A stretch of 64,000 nt of DNA from Tolumonas auensis DSM 9187 (GCF_000023065.1 NC_012691.1:2338501-2402500); one strand, 5' to 3'. Counted from the first letter of the stretch, positions 35,889-45,694 are shown. Numbers and translations: made by a program. The notes: generated from the sequence alone by a model not told the origin.

Positions 35889-37259
35889 TCACACCGCTCC
35901 GGCATGTTCAGTTTTTAACTCGAACTCTTTGCTGATAAACGCAAGTTGCTGACCAATTGCATCAAAACCAGGGCGCAACTGATTTTCCTCGCACATGCAG
36001 GCTGATTTCAACTCGTTGAGAAGATAAAGCGCGCTCTGCGCCATGTCGGATGCAATACACCGCTCAATCAACTCCTCCAAGATGCAACCAAAAGCCCTTA
36101 CTTCCAGCTTCTGTAGCCCATCGGCTATTGTTCGATTATCAATTGCATAAAATGAAGCCGCACCGAAATCACCGAGCAAGGTTCGCCCCTCGCCGCAATG
36201 CAGAATATTATGTCCGTAAAGATCGCCGTGCATGATCCCTTGCTGGTGCAAATGCTGCGCAACAGAAACAATACTTTGAGCAATGCGCAATACTACCGGC
36301 AGCTCAAAACGGGTATCTGCAGGGTAAACATCGCGGGTACAGGAATCCAAACTCGGCGGACCAGCAAGATTACTAAATTCTGCGTCGATCAATGCCATCA
36401 CTAAGCCATTTACGCCGGATGGATGCGCTGTCACTCTGCCGAGCACATTGATCAGATTGGGGTGCTCTCCGGCACTGACCGAGGCCGCCATTTCGCACTG
36501 CGGTAAACCGTCACTGGTCACGTCGCCTTTAAATAACTTCACCGCAACATGGCAAGTATCTGCATCAGCATAACCATATTTTGCCCGGTGAATGACGCCT
36601 GAAGCCCCTTCCCCCAATAACTGGTCAAGTTCCAGACTATCCCAATGAATATCATCAAGAGATGAATCGGCCAACGCTCCCGCTTCCAACGCGGCACTAA
36701 ACGGATTTCCGGAATACGCCAGCCAGGATAAACGAGGTAAAGAAAGCAACCATGTTGGAAATGTATGCAGTTGATTAGCAGCAATACGGATCAATTCCAG
36801 CCGCTGACAATTAACCAATGTCTCCGGCAATGCTTGCAGTCTATTTCCTGCCAGCATCAATTTTTGCAGAGCATGACAATCGCCGATTTCTGGTGGTAAT
36901 GCCTCTATCTCGTTATCCGTCAGCGTTAACCAACGCAACTTTGCAGGCAGTGATGTTGCCGGAACATGGCGGATTTTATTCGCTTTAAAACCAATCATAC
37001 CAAGAGACTGGCAACGCCCCAGCACAGCAGGCAATTCAGTAAACTGATTCTGCGAACAGAAAATGACCTTTAGTTTGGTCAGCTGATCGAGGTCATCTGG
37101 CAATGAAGAGAGCTGATTACCCGACAGATCGAGTATTTCCAGTGAGTCTGATAATGAGAAAATTTCTTGCGGAAACGCCGTTAAACCGCAGCAGAGTGTT
37201 AAGCGGCGAATGCCATGTAATTCACCAGCACGTAATTGTTCAAGTGTATGCATCATCAA
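35889..37259 (-). CDS. Leucine-rich-repeat protein kinase
   Basis: A 456-aa soluble protein joining leucine-rich repeats to a eukaryote-like kinase. Residues about 20-195 carry seven or so LRRs of 22-23 residues (for example LEILDLSGNQLSSLPDDLDQ). Residues about 210-450 are a kinase: GEGASGVIHRAKYG (Gly-rich loop), VAVKLFKG (Lys), MHGDLYGHNIL (catalytic loop, HGD instead of HRD) and LGDFGAAS (metal Asp). No membrane segment or signal is seen. Its substrate is unknown; LRRs suggest partner binding. Two ATGs are adjacent at the start. Neighbours give no functional hint. Relatives occur in other gammaproteobacteria as far as I recall, so it is uncommon rather than unique. Confidence 0.88.
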   Translation of the reverse strand: MMMHTLEQLRAGELHGIRRLTLCCGLTAFPQEIFSLSDSLEILDLSGNQLSSLPDDLDQLTKLKVIFCSQNQFTELPAVLGRCQSLGMIGFKANKIRHVPATSLPAKLRWLTLTDNEIEALPPEIGDCHALQKLMLAGNRLQALPETLVNCQRLELIRIAANQLHTFPTWLLSLPRLSWLAYSGNPFSAALEAGALADSSLDDIHWDSLELDQLLGEGASGVIHRAKYGYADADTCHVAVKLFKGDVTSDGLPQCEMAASVSAGEHPNLINVLGRVTAHPSGVNGLVMALIDAEFSNLAGPPSLDSCTRDVYPADTRFELPVVLRIAQSIVSVAQHLHQQGIMHGDLYGHNILHCGEGRTLLGDFGAASFYAIDNRTIADGLQKLEVRAFGCILEELIERCIASDMAQSALYLLNELKSACMCEENQLRPGFDAIGQQLAFISKEFELKTEHAGAV

Positions 37260-37263
37260 CTCA

Positions 37264-37290
37264 ATAAAAAGAAACCCACATTCCGTGGGT
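37264..37290 (-). terminator. Terminator after the MFS efflux gene
   Basis: On the minus strand ACCCAC and GTGGGT form a short hairpin followed by TTTCTTTTTATT, 47 bp past the MFS stop and just ahead of the LRR-kinase start. It should isolate the kinase gene from the pump gene. Confidence 0.7.
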
Positions 37291-37336
37291 CTCTGATCCA
37301 GCCTATAAAATCGGCCTGAATTATAACATGAGTATC

Positions 37337-38554
37337 TTATGCCTTCTCTGCCGTCTTGATGCGCACTACCAGCGCACTACCACAGGTGAACAGCATCATG
37401 ATCCATGTCATTGTCCACGGCGTGTCATTGCCAAAATAGGCCAGCAACAGCGATGAAATAATGCCGCTGCCATATTGTAATGCCCCAATCAATGCCGATG
37501 CTGAACCCGCAATTTCCGGCACTTCATCTAACGCTGCGGCCGTTGATGAAGCCGCAATCACACCATTCATCGAAAAATAGATAAATACCATGACCAAAAT
37601 AATATAAAGACCACCCACATTCATTTTTACCGACAAGGCCATAATGATCATGGCGACAGCGGCTACTAAACTGGAAACTCTGAGCAATCGCTGTAATGAA
37701 ATATGGCGCACCAGAGAACGGTTGATAAAACTCACCGTCATGACACCAACAATATTCACCGCAAATAACCAACCGTAATATTGCGCATCGATGCCAAAAT
37801 AAGAGATATAAACCGCCGGAGAGCCGGTAATAAAGGCATAAGCCCCCACGTAATACAACGTTACACAGAGCGTGTATTTCATGAACGCGCCGTTTTTAAG
37901 TAAGCGCTGATAATTGGTAAACACCGATGCAAATGATGCTTTTACCCGTTTTTCCGCTGCCAGCGTTTCTGGCAACCAAAACAGCGAAACAAACATCAAC
38001 GAACCGATAATGGCTAACAGCCAGAAAATGCTGTGCCACGTTGAAAACTTGATGATCTGACCGCCCAACACCGGCCCGGCAATCGGGGCGATGGCCATGA
38101 TGATCACCAGCGTCGACAGCATCCGGGCACCTTCGGTGCGGGAAAACAGATCGCGTATCATCGCACGCGCCAACATCGGCCCAGTACAAGCCCCCAACGC
38201 TTGGAATACCCGCCAAAATACAATCTGTTCAAGGCTTTGTGACCCCGCACAGCCAATAGAACCGATCACAAACAGCACCATGCCAATGAATAACGGAATG
38301 CGTCGACCTAAATGATCACTGATTGGCCCCCAAATCAATTGGGCCACCATAAACCCGAGCAGAAAACCGGTAACCGTTAATTCAACATTCCCCTGCAGTT
38401 CGCTGGCCATTTGCGGCATAGCGGGCAGATAAATATCGGTTGATAGTGATGTGAATGCCATTAAGGCACCTAATATCGACATCAACCAAACCGTCGTTTT
38501 AACTTTGGCTGATTCATGCGGTTGAAACACTATGCTTTCTGCCGTATCACTCAT
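37337..38554 (-). CDS. Bcr/CflA family multidrug efflux transporter (MFS)
   Basis: Inner-membrane drug/proton antiporter-type protein of 405 aa with 12 predicted membrane segments. Signature segments: FTSLSTDIYLPAMPQMASEL near residue 35, AQLIWGPISDHLGRRIPLFIG near 70 (MFS motif A), and GACTGPMLARAMIRDLF near 120, all typical of Bcr/CflA. I chose the ATG at 38554 (MSDTAESIVF), preceded by AAGGAT; the longer reading from 38722 adds 56 residues without membrane character. Substrates are unknown; Bcr relatives export bicyclomycin, sulfonamides or peptides. Confidence 0.9.
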   Translation of the reverse strand: MSDTAESIVFQPHESAKVKTTVWLMSILGALMAFTSLSTDIYLPAMPQMASELQGNVELTVTGFLLGFMVAQLIWGPISDHLGRRIPLFIGMVLFVIGSIGCAGSQSLEQIVFWRVFQALGACTGPMLARAMIRDLFSRTEGARMLSTLVIIMAIAPIAGPVLGGQIIKFSTWHSIFWLLAIIGSLMFVSLFWLPETLAAEKRVKASFASVFTNYQRLLKNGAFMKYTLCVTLYYVGAYAFITGSPAVYISYFGIDAQYYGWLFAVNIVGVMTVSFINRSLVRHISLQRLLRVSSLVAAVAMIIMALSVKMNVGGLYIILVMVFIYFSMNGVIAASSTAAALDEVPEIAGSASALIGALQYGSGIISSLLLAYFGNDTPWTMTWIMMLFTCGSALVVRIKTAEKA

Positions 38555-38884
38555 AACAATATCCTTGAAACCTGTATAACTATGGAAACGATGTAACCAT
38601 GCACATGAAAACATGCGAACGAAAACGAGACGGCGCATCAAGCGTATTGGGTTGTGTGTACAGATAGAGAATGGATGTGCAGCCAAATTATCTTGTGAGT
38701 AGTTTAACGACAATGAGCTCAAAGATAATCGCGTAAAATCGTAATAGTATTATGAATTGTGCTCATCAATTGCCGTTAATAACGTAAAGGCGATATCAGG
38801 TAAAATCAAATGAGGCATCCGTTGCACTCGCCAGCAGTGTCGAACAAGCATCTTGTAACCGCTTTGCTGTAATGTACTTTTGAA
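38555..38884. other. Gene-free stretch between the MFS gene and the small orphan
   Basis: In these 330 bp I see no convincing coding frame, repeat or RNA gene. The part near 38555-38650 should hold the MFS promoter. Confidence 0.5.
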
Positions 38885-39124
38885 TTATTGGAAATACGCC
38901 TGCCAACGTGTCTTCACTTTTTCAATTTGCTGTTCAGAAACATCTGCAATGGCAAATACTGAAAACTGTTTCCCATTAACATCTAACAGGCGCTTACGAT
39001 ACTGAATTCGCTTGGCTGCTTTGTTCTCATCCTGCACATCAACGGTGTCTTGTTCTGTTGGGATGCTAAGCGCCTGACCATCTAAAGGCCCACCGATAAA
39101 GATATAAAGCTGTCGTGATTGCAT
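38885..39124 (-). CDS. Small hypothetical protein (GGPLDG motif)
   Basis: A 79-aa soluble protein not recognised. From the ATG at 39124 it reads MQSRQLYIFIGGPLDGQALS; the GGPLDG element is found in assorted small phage and bacterial orphans. The rest is charged, with KAAKRIQYRKRLLD and a C-terminal helix ending RWQAYFQ. An upstream in-frame ATG at 39172 would add 16 residues that look like a hydrophobic stretch; neither start has a good ribosome binding site. It lies downstream of guaA's terminator and may have its own promoter. Confidence 0.55.
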   Translation of the reverse strand: MQSRQLYIFIGGPLDGQALSIPTEQDTVDVQDENKAAKRIQYRKRLLDVNGKQFSVFAIADVSEQQIEKVKTRWQAYFQ

Positions 39125-39180
39125 ACGGCTCACTATTGTTAAAAATGAAGCTGCTGGATAACAGCCAACCATGAATGGCA

Positions 39181-39207
39181 GAAAAAAGCCCCTAAAATTA
39201 GGGGCTT
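39181..39207 (-). terminator. Terminator of guaBA
   Basis: On the minus strand, AAGCCCCTA and TAGGGGCTT with a 4-base loop are followed by a T-run (six T from the arm onward), 47 bp past the guaA stop. Confidence 0.92.
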
Positions 39208-39253
39208 ACATTCCATCAATAGATGTCTGTAGACATCAGGAAACAGTAATTTA

Positions 39254-40831
39254 CTATTCCCACTCAATCGTTGCTGGCGGCTTACCGGAAATATCATAAA
39301 CCACGCGGCTGATGCCGTTGATTTCATTGATAATACGGTTAGAAACATGGCCTAGGAAGTCATAAGGCAGATGTGCCCAATGCGCGGTCATGAAATCGAT
39401 GGTTTCTACTGCGCGCAGTGAAACAACCCAGTCATATTTACGACCATCGCCCATTACGCCAACAGAGCGTACCGGCAGGAAGACAGTGAATGCCTGGCTG
39501 ACTTTGTTGTACAGATCGGCGTTATGCAGCTCTTCAATGAAGATCGCATCAGCACGACGCAGCAGGTCGCAATACTCTTTCTTCACTTCACCCAGTACAC
39601 GAACGCCTAAGCCTGGGCCTGGGAACGGATGACGGTACAGCATGTTGTAAGGCAGACCCAGTTCCAGACCCACGCGGCGAACTTCGTCTTTGAACAGTTC
39701 ACGCAGTGGCTCAACCAGACCCATCTTCATATCGTCAGGCAAACCGCCCACGTTATGGTGAGACTTGATCACATGTGCCTTACCAGTCTTGGATGCCGCT
39801 GATTCGATCACGTCCGGATAGATAGTGCCCTGCGCCAGCCATTTTGCATTTTTCAGTTTTTTCGATTCATCATCGAAAACTTCAACAAACACACGGCCGA
39901 TCGCTTTACGTTTCAGTTCAGGATCAGCAATACCTTTCAGTGCAGACAGGAAACGTTCTTCCGCATCTACCTTGATAATGTTCAGGCCAAAATGATCGCC
40001 GAACATTTCCATGACCTGCTGACCTTCGTTCAGACGCAGCAAGCCATTATCCACGAACACACAGGTCAATTGTTTACCGACAGCGCGGTGGATCAGCATC
40101 GCAACGACGGAAGAATCCACACCGCCGGACAGACCCAGAATAACTTCGTCAGTACCTACCTGCTCACGGATACGCGCAACCGCGTCTTCGATGATGGTAG
40201 CTGGTGTCCACAGAGCCTCGCAGTGACAGATCTCTTTAACAAAGCGTTCCAGCATACGGGCGCCTTGTACAGTGTGCGTTACTTCAGGATGGAATTGCAC
40301 ACCATAGAAACGTTTGGCTTCATTAGCCATTGCCGCATGCGGGCAAGTCGGTGTTACAGCGATCGTGACAAAATCAACAGGAATTTCCATGACTTTATCG
40401 CCATGACTCATCCACACATCCAGCTCAGGACGACCATCTTCTGTGATCGCATCTTCAATGTTGTGGAACAGTTCGCTGTCTTTTACCAGCTTGACTTTGG
40501 CGTAGCCGAATTCACGCTTGTCAGAGCTTTCTACTTTGCCACCCAGCTGTTCAGCCATGGTCTGCATGCCATAGCACACGCCCAGCACAGGTACACCAGC
40601 ATTAAATACATATTCCGGAGCACGCGGGCTGTCAGATTCAGTCACTGACTCCGGGCCGCCTGACAGAATGATCCCATCCGGATTGAATTCACGGATCTGC
40701 TCTTCAGTAACATCCCACGCCCACAGTTCACAATACACACCAATTTCACGCACACGACGTGCAATCAGCTGAGTATATTGCGACCCGAAGTCCAGGATCA
40801 GAATACGATGTTTATGAATATTTTTGCTCAT
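39254..40831 (-). CDS. guaA: GMP synthase (glutamine-hydrolysing)
   Basis: Converts XMP to GMP with glutamine and ATP. At 525 aa it equals the E. coli enzyme. The class I glutamine amidotransferase domain (1-205) has [17 protein letters not shown] near residue 13, the nucleophile in [15 protein letters not shown] near 86, and a His-x-Glu in [11 protein letters not shown] near 180. The PP-loop ATPase domain has [19 protein letters not shown] near 230; the C-terminal dimer domain ends [10 protein letters not shown]-like. I chose ATG at 40831 ([11 protein letters not shown]), with AGGA upstream. It follows guaB by 96 bp. Confidence 0.98.
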   Translation of the reverse strand: MSKNIHKHRILILDFGSQYTQLIARRVREIGVYCELWAWDVTEEQIREFNPDGIILSGGPESVTESDSPRAPEYVFNAGVPVLGVCYGMQTMAEQLGGKVESSDKREFGYAKVKLVKDSELFHNIEDAITEDGRPELDVWMSHGDKVMEIPVDFVTIAVTPTCPHAAMANEAKRFYGVQFHPEVTHTVQGARMLERFVKEICHCEALWTPATIIEDAVARIREQVGTDEVILGLSGGVDSSVVAMLIHRAVGKQLTCVFVDNGLLRLNEGQQVMEMFGDHFGLNIIKVDAEERFLSALKGIADPELKRKAIGRVFVEVFDDESKKLKNAKWLAQGTIYPDVIESAASKTGKAHVIKSHHNVGGLPDDMKMGLVEPLRELFKDEVRRVGLELGLPYNMLYRHPFPGPGLGVRVLGEVKKEYCDLLRRADAIFIEELHNADLYNKVSQAFTVFLPVRSVGVMGDGRKYDWVVSLRAVETIDFMTAHWAHLPYDFLGHVSNRIINEINGISRVVYDISGKPPATIEWE

Positions 40832-40894
40832 GGTCGTCCTAATCATCATTAAGGAGTGGCCAATACGAAAACGCCTGTTCTCGTATGAAATAAA

Positions 40895-40915
40895 TCAGGG
40901 CGCTTTGCGCCCTGA
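40895..40915 (-). repeat. Stem-loop between guaB and guaA
   Basis: Nine-bp arms TCAGGGCGC and GCGCCCTGA with a 3-base loop, 12 bp after the guaB stop. It is followed on the minus strand by TTTATTTC, so it may act as a partial terminator or as an mRNA stabiliser within the guaBA operon. Confidence 0.7.
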
Positions 40916-40927
40916 CTGTTTGTCAAT

Positions 40928-42391
40928 TTAGCCCATGCGATAGTTCGGGGCTTCTTTCGTAATCGTCACATCATGGACGTGGGATTCCTGGATCCCTGCA
41001 CCACTGATCTTCACGAATTCTGCCTTGGTACGCAAGTCTTCTATTGTAGCACTACCTGTGAGGCCCATGGCAGAGCGTAAACCACCCATTTGTTGATGGA
41101 TGATCTCTTTTAGCCAGCCTTTGTAAGGAACACGACCTTCGATACCTTCCGGAACCAGCTTGTCTGCTGCATTGTCAGTCTGGAAATAACGGTCAGAAGA
41201 ACCTTTAGACATCGCGCCTAATGAACCCATACCACGGTAAGATTTAAATGAACGGCCCTGATACAGTTCAATTTCGCCTGGAGACTCTTCAGTACCCGCG
41301 AACATAGAACCTACCATTACCAGACTTGCACCCGCCGCGATAGATTTAGCGATATCGCCAGAGAAGCGGATACCACCGTCAGCGATGACCGGAATACCTG
41401 AACCTTCCAGTGCACCAGCAGCATCAGAGATAGCGGTGATTTGTGGCACACCACAACCGGTGACGATACGGGTTGTACAGATAGAGCCAGGGCCGATACC
41501 GACCTTAACAGCGCTCACACCCGCGTCAACCAAAGCTTCCGCACCTTTCGCAGTCGCCACGTTACCACCTACGATCTGCAGGTTTGGATATTCTTTACGT
41601 GTATCGCGAATACGATCCAGTACGCCTTGTGAATGACCATGTGAAGAATCAATCAACAGCACGTCAACACCCGCAGCAACCAGTGCAGCAACACGCTCTT
41701 CGTTACCAGCACCAGCACCAACGGCGGCACCTACGCGTAAACGACCCATTGCGTCTTTACACGCGTTCGGTTTGCTTTCTGCTTTCTGGAAATCTTTAAC
41801 CGTGATCATACCGGTCAGTTTGAAATCATCGTTAACGATCAGCACTTTCTCGATGCGGTGTTTTTGCATCAAAGCCTGAACCACTTCACGGGATGCATTT
41901 TCATGCACAGTGACCAGACGCGCTTTTGGCGTCATCACTTCATGCACTTTCATGCTCAGGTCGGTCACAAAACGCACGTCACGACCCGTGATGATACCCA
42001 TCAGTGAACCGTCAGTGTCTACAACTGGGAAGCCACCAAAACCGCTCATGAAAGTCAGCTCTTTGATCTGAGCAATAGTCATGTCTGGGCGAACGGTTAC
42101 CGGATCAGTCACGATGCCACTTTCGAACTTTTTAACGCGACGAACTTTGTCCGCCTGCTGTTCGATAGACATGTTTTTATGGATGAAGCCGAGACCACCT
42201 TCCTGTGCCAGTGCAATCGCTAAGCGAGCACCAGTTACGGTATCCATTGCAGCGGAAGCCATAGGAATGTTCAGCACGATATCTTTTGTCAGATGAGTGC
42301 GCAGATCTGCGGTATTAGGAAGAACGATTGAATGAGCAGGGACTAACAGAACGTCGTCAAAAGTCAGTGCTTCTTTGGCTATGCGTAACAT
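40928..42391 (-). CDS. guaB: IMP dehydrogenase
   Basis: NAD-dependent oxidation of IMP to XMP, the committed step to GMP. This 487-aa TIM-barrel enzyme (E. coli 488) has two CBS domains inserted at residues about 95-200. The catalytic loop is [20 protein letters not shown] near 300 with the nucleophilic Cys, followed by [20 protein letters not shown] and the flap with [17 protein letters not shown]. The start is [20 protein letters not shown]. It heads the guaBA operon and is divergent from xseA, an arrangement shared with E. coli. Confidence 0.98.
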   Translation of the reverse strand: MLRIAKEALTFDDVLLVPAHSIVLPNTADLRTHLTKDIVLNIPMASAAMDTVTGARLAIALAQEGGLGFIHKNMSIEQQADKVRRVKKFESGIVTDPVTVRPDMTIAQIKELTFMSGFGGFPVVDTDGSLMGIITGRDVRFVTDLSMKVHEVMTPKARLVTVHENASREVVQALMQKHRIEKVLIVNDDFKLTGMITVKDFQKAESKPNACKDAMGRLRVGAAVGAGAGNEERVAALVAAGVDVLLIDSSHGHSQGVLDRIRDTRKEYPNLQIVGGNVATAKGAEALVDAGVSAVKVGIGPGSICTTRIVTGCGVPQITAISDAAGALEGSGIPVIADGGIRFSGDIAKSIAAGASLVMVGSMFAGTEESPGEIELYQGRSFKSYRGMGSLGAMSKGSSDRYFQTDNAADKLVPEGIEGRVPYKGWLKEIIHQQMGGLRSAMGLTGSATIEDLRTKAEFVKISGAGIQESHVHDVTITKEAPNYRMG

Positions 42392-42566
42392 GGCAACATC
42401 TCACCGTTAATTAATGAAAGGGGGTGGGTAAAATATTGCAGCGAGATTTTAGGCACTTCATAGGGGTTGGTAAAGCAATTTTGCGTTTTAAATCACAATT
42501 TTTTTTACCACTGTCGCAGGTCGTTGTTATTATTAGCCTCTGATCCAGTGAATCAAGAGCGTTCCA

Positions 42567-43913
42567 GTGGCTATATCTCAACCAGTAATCTATACCGTCA
42601 GCCGGCTAAATAATGTGGTTCGGCTCCTTCTGGAACAGGAAATGGGGCTGGTCTGGCTGACCGCAGAAATATCCAATCTGGTACAGCACAGTTCAGGACA
42701 CTGGTACTTCACCCTAAAAGATCAGCAGGCCCAAATCCGGGCCGCCATGTTTAAAGGGCAAAACCGTCGCGTCAGCTTCCGCCCGCAAAATGGCCAGCAA
42801 ATACTCGTTCAGGGACAGCTTTCGCTCTATGAAGCCCGCGGCGATTACCAGCTGATCGTCGAGAAAATGCAGCCCGCCGGTGACGGTTTACTGCAGATGA
42901 AACTGGAAGCATTAAAAGCCCGGTTAATGGCGGAAGGTTTGTTTGATCCTCGCCGTAAACGCGCATTGCCAACCCAACCGAAACAGATCGGGATTATCAC
43001 CTCCCCGACCGGTGCAGCCATTCACGATATGCTGACCATTCTGGCCCGGCGCGATCCGGCATTACCGGTGATCTTATATCCCAGCGCCGTACAGGGAGAG
43101 AGTGCAGTGCCGGCATTGCTGAATGCGCTGGAGACTGCCTGGCGACGCAATGAATGCGACTTGCTGATCATCGGCCGTGGCGGTGGCTCACTGGAAGATC
43201 TCTGGTGTTTTAATGATGAACTCGTAGTCAGAGCAATCGCTAACAGTCCGATCCCGATTGTCAGTGCGGTCGGACATGAAACAGATGTGACCTTGTCAGA
43301 TTTTGCGGCTGATCTTCGCGCCCCAACCCCTTCTGCCGCTGCAGAATTAGTCAGCCGCGATCAACAGCAACAACTACACCGGTTAGCGCAATATCAGCAT
43401 CGTCTGCAACAGGCGATACAGCTACGGCTACAGCAGCACCAAATAGCCTGGCAACAGCAATACGCCAGATTAAATACACAAAACCCCAGATATCAGTTAC
43501 AGCAGAAAATACAAAAACAAGATGAATTACAATTTCGTCTGGAACGTGTAATGACACAAACGTTAGTGCAGGCAAACCAGCAGTGGATGTCTCAGCATCA
43601 GCGCCTGCAGCAGGTTTCGCCCAAACGGCAGCTCCCAAATCTGCAAAAACAGCATGCTTATCTGTATCAGCGTTTATTGAATGCAATGCAGAGCAAACAA
43701 CAGGACAGCGCACAAACGCTATCCCGGCTGAGCGGCCAGTTACATGCATTAAGTCCACTGCAAGTGTTGGCCAGAGGCTATTCCGTCACTACCAATGCAA
43801 AAGGTGAGCTGATCCATAGCAGTCAGCAAGTGACTACCGGAGAAATGCTGAATGTTCAGCTACACCAGGGAACATTGAAGGTCAGAACTGAAGAAGTAAA
43901 ATCTGAAAATTAA
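42567..43913 (+). CDS. xseA: exodeoxyribonuclease VII large subunit
   Basis: Large subunit of ExoVII, which degrades single-stranded DNA in repair. The 448-aa product starts with GTG at 42567. It has an N-terminal OB-fold (VIYTVSRLNNVVRLLLEQEM to residue 100), a catalytic domain with QIGIITSPTGAAIHDMLTIL near 138, IGRGGGSLEDLWCFNDE near 210 and SAVGHETDVTLSDFAADLRA near 240, and a long Gln-rich coiled coil (residues 265-390). A C-terminal segment, PLQVLARGYSVTT, is also conserved. Its last 4 bases overlap the convergent yciA. Confidence 0.96.
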   Translation: MAISQPVIYTVSRLNNVVRLLLEQEMGLVWLTAEISNLVQHSSGHWYFTLKDQQAQIRAAMFKGQNRRVSFRPQNGQQILVQGQLSLYEARGDYQLIVEKMQPAGDGLLQMKLEALKARLMAEGLFDPRRKRALPTQPKQIGIITSPTGAAIHDMLTILARRDPALPVILYPSAVQGESAVPALLNALETAWRRNECDLLIIGRGGGSLEDLWCFNDELVVRAIANSPIPIVSAVGHETDVTLSDFAADLRAPTPSAAAELVSRDQQQQLHRLAQYQHRLQQAIQLRLQQHQIAWQQQYARLNTQNPRYQLQQKIQKQDELQFRLERVMTQTLVQANQQWMSQHQRLQQVSPKRQLPNLQKQHAYLYQRLLNAMQSKQQDSAQTLSRLSGQLHALSPLQVLARGYSVTTNAKGELIHSSQQVTTGEMLNVQLHQGTLKVRTEEVKSEN

Positions 43914-44308
43914 TCTTTGGGTACCGCACGCGGGTGCCCGGCGTCATCGATAGCGACATACGTAAAAACGCCTTCGGTGACGCAGTAACGCTCATAACTT
44001 TCGGAACGCAGCAGCGGCTTGATCCAGACTTCTAAATGGACAGTCATCGAGGTTCTGCCGACGCGGGTACATTCACCGTGAACACACACCGCGTCCCCCA
44101 CTTTCACTGGCTGATGAAAAGTCATGCCTTCAACCGCAACAGTCGCAATACGTCCCCTTGCAATTTCTGTCGCCAGCATGCCGCCAGCTAAATCCATCTG
44201 GGACATAATCCAGCCACCAAAGATATCGCCATTCTGATTAGTATCTGCAGGCATCGCCTGAGTACGGATAATCAGCTCGCCTTTCGGATGACGTTTAACG
44301 TTGTTCAT
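43910..44308 (-). CDS. yciA: acyl-CoA thioesterase YciA
   Basis: Hot-dog-fold acyl-CoA thioester hydrolase, 132 aa. It shows GELIIRTQAMPADTNQNGDI followed by FGGWIMSQMDLAGG, the catalytic-site pattern of YciA with the Asn/Asp-Gly-Asp loop, then VGDAVCVHGECTRVGRTSM. YciA is a broad-range thioesterase active on short and medium acyl-CoAs. It is convergent with xseA, overlapping by 4 bp, and lies 127 bp from marC on the same strand. Confidence 0.93.
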   Translation of the reverse strand: MNNVKRHPKGELIIRTQAMPADTNQNGDIFGGWIMSQMDLAGGMLATEIARGRIATVAVEGMTFHQPVKVGDAVCVHGECTRVGRTSMTVHLEVWIKPLLRSESYERYCVTEGVFTYVAIDDAGHPRAVPKD

Positions 44309-44435
44309 TTTCAGCTCTTTTTGTAGGGAAAATGTTAAATATACTCAGCAAAAGTGCTTTTGACTATATTCATATGAATCACGGCAAATGCTCATTTTTA
44401 CAATTTCGTAGCAATTTCCGTCACTTGCCCGAGTC

Positions 44436-45074
44436 TTATGCCAGCACCGGAAACATGTGTTTGATACCGGCAACCATAATTTCAATACCCAGCGACATCA
44501 TGATCAACCCCATGATACGGGTCACCACGTTGATACCGGTACGTCCCATCAGGCGAAACAGCAAAGGTGCCGCACGGAATATCAGCCAGGATGAGAAGCA
44601 AAAAACCACGACAACCAGGCTCATGCCCAGCAATTGTTGTGCAGAATTGAATTGTGATGAATAAACAATGGTCGAACTGATTGCTCCGGGACCCGCCATC
44701 AGCGGTAATGCCAGCGGAACAACGGCAATTGATTCTTTCGCCAGAGTGTCACCTTTTTCTTCTTTATTGTGACGCACTTCGCCCAGTTTACCCTGCAGCA
44801 TCGACCAGGCAATCAGCACAATCAGCGAACCACCCGCAATCCTGAATGATGCAATCGAAATATCAAACGCATCCAGGATGATCTGGCCGAAAAACATGGA
44901 TACCCACAGGATCACCATAACGGCGAAATTAGCTGTCGTATTTGTCCGCAGCCGCTCCTGTGGTGTCTGCTGACTGGTCAGACTGACAAATACCGGCAGC
45001 AATCCCAACGGATTAATGATGGCGGTAAGACCAATAAAAAACTTCAGATAAACCGAAAAAGATAATGGATCCAT
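44436..45074 (-). CDS. ychE: MarC/YchE family inner-membrane protein
   Basis: A 212-aa membrane protein with six predicted segments. Family marks: FFIGLTAIINPLGLLPVFVS near residue 12, SFRIAGGSLIVLIAWSMLQG near 75, and ESIAVVPLALPLMAGPGAIS near 115. The resemblance is greatest to E. coli YchE. Function is unknown; the old link of MarC to antibiotic resistance is not supported. As in E. coli it neighbours adhE, here divergently across a 620-bp gap. Confidence 0.92.
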   Translation of the reverse strand: MDPLSFSVYLKFFIGLTAIINPLGLLPVFVSLTSQQTPQERLRTNTTANFAVMVILWVSMFFGQIILDAFDISIASFRIAGGSLIVLIAWSMLQGKLGEVRHNKEEKGDTLAKESIAVVPLALPLMAGPGAISSTIVYSSQFNSAQQLLGMSLVVVVFCFSSWLIFRAAPLLFRLMGRTGINVVTRIMGLIMMSLGIEIMVAGIKHMFPVLA

Positions 45075-45396
45075 AGTATGACAACAGGCTCAGATAAGTA
45101 GGAAATAAGTATGTCAGAAATTAGTGCCAAGAGTAGCTAAAACAGGATTTCTTCACCAGAGAGATAAATTTATGCCCATCACATTAAGGATTAGTTTTTT
45201 TTATCCGAATGCATTTTATTGTCATCAACGGAACACTAAGTCCGAATACAAACAAAACATGGTCAGTCCATATAAAAAACAGCTCAAATGGTGAGACCGG
45301 TATAGAATTTTACGCTTCAGATTTCAGTAAAAGATAGAAAGCAGCTCAGGAGGTATTCTGGATCATCGCCTTATCTGACGCGGGGTTGTGATGATT

Positions 45397-45442
45397 TGGT
45401 TACAAAAATGTCAAAAATTTTGTTTTGTAAATTTTGTAACCA
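45397..45442. promoter_or_regulatory. Large dyad upstream of adhE
   Basis: TGGTTACAAAA (45397-45407) and TTTTGTAACCA (45432-45442) are perfect 11-bp arms around 24 AT-rich bases that contain a further TTTTGTAA. The centre lies about 180 bp upstream of the predicted adhE transcript start. It may bind a dimeric regulator. Confidence 0.45.
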
Positions 45443-45458
45443 TTTAGTGACTATTGTT

Positions 45459-45496
45459 CTGTTGAACATGTCTCGTATTTCTGTTGAATATATCTC
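45459..45496 (+). promoter_or_regulatory. Tandem direct repeat upstream of adhE
   Basis: CTGTTGAACATGTCTC (45459-45474) and CTGTTGAATATATCTC (45481-45496) differ at 2 of 16 positions and are 22 bp apart, close to two helical turns. This suggests two sites for one activator or repressor on the same DNA face. Confidence 0.5.
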
Positions 45497-45552
45497 ACAA
45501 TCGCTTTCATAGAGTAAATTCAGACATAAATTACAGGGTCCGTTTACTAAAA

Positions 45553-45594
45553 TTGATTTGGATCAAATTTTTACGCATTACCTACTTCTATAAT
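45553..45594 (+). promoter_or_regulatory. FNR box and -10 element of adhE
   Basis: TTGATTTGGATCAA (45553-45566) is a perfect match to the FNR consensus TTGAT-N4-ATCAA. A perfect TATAAT follows at 45589-45594. With a start near 45601 the FNR box is centred at -41.5, the class II activator position. Anaerobic activation of adhE is thus predicted. Confidence 0.88.
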
Positions 45595-45694
45595 CGACTA
45601 CGAAAATTGTTTACTAAGTCACACTATAAATACAGCTGCTATAGTGATGTACGTGCCTTAATAAACCGTTTTTCAAACTCACTAGGAGAAATGT

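Larger units (their letters stand above)
45075..45694. promoter_or_regulatory. Long adhE control region (620 bp, no gene)
   Basis: No credible gene is seen here; a 77-codon reading frame over the adhE start (45484-45717) has no ribosome binding site and is disregarded. The region holds an 11-bp-arm palindrome (45397-45442), a tandem direct repeat (45459-45496), an FNR box (45553-45566) with TATAAT (45589-45594), and a leader hairpin (CACTATA 45622-45628 with TATAGTG 45640-45646). Confidence 0.8.
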
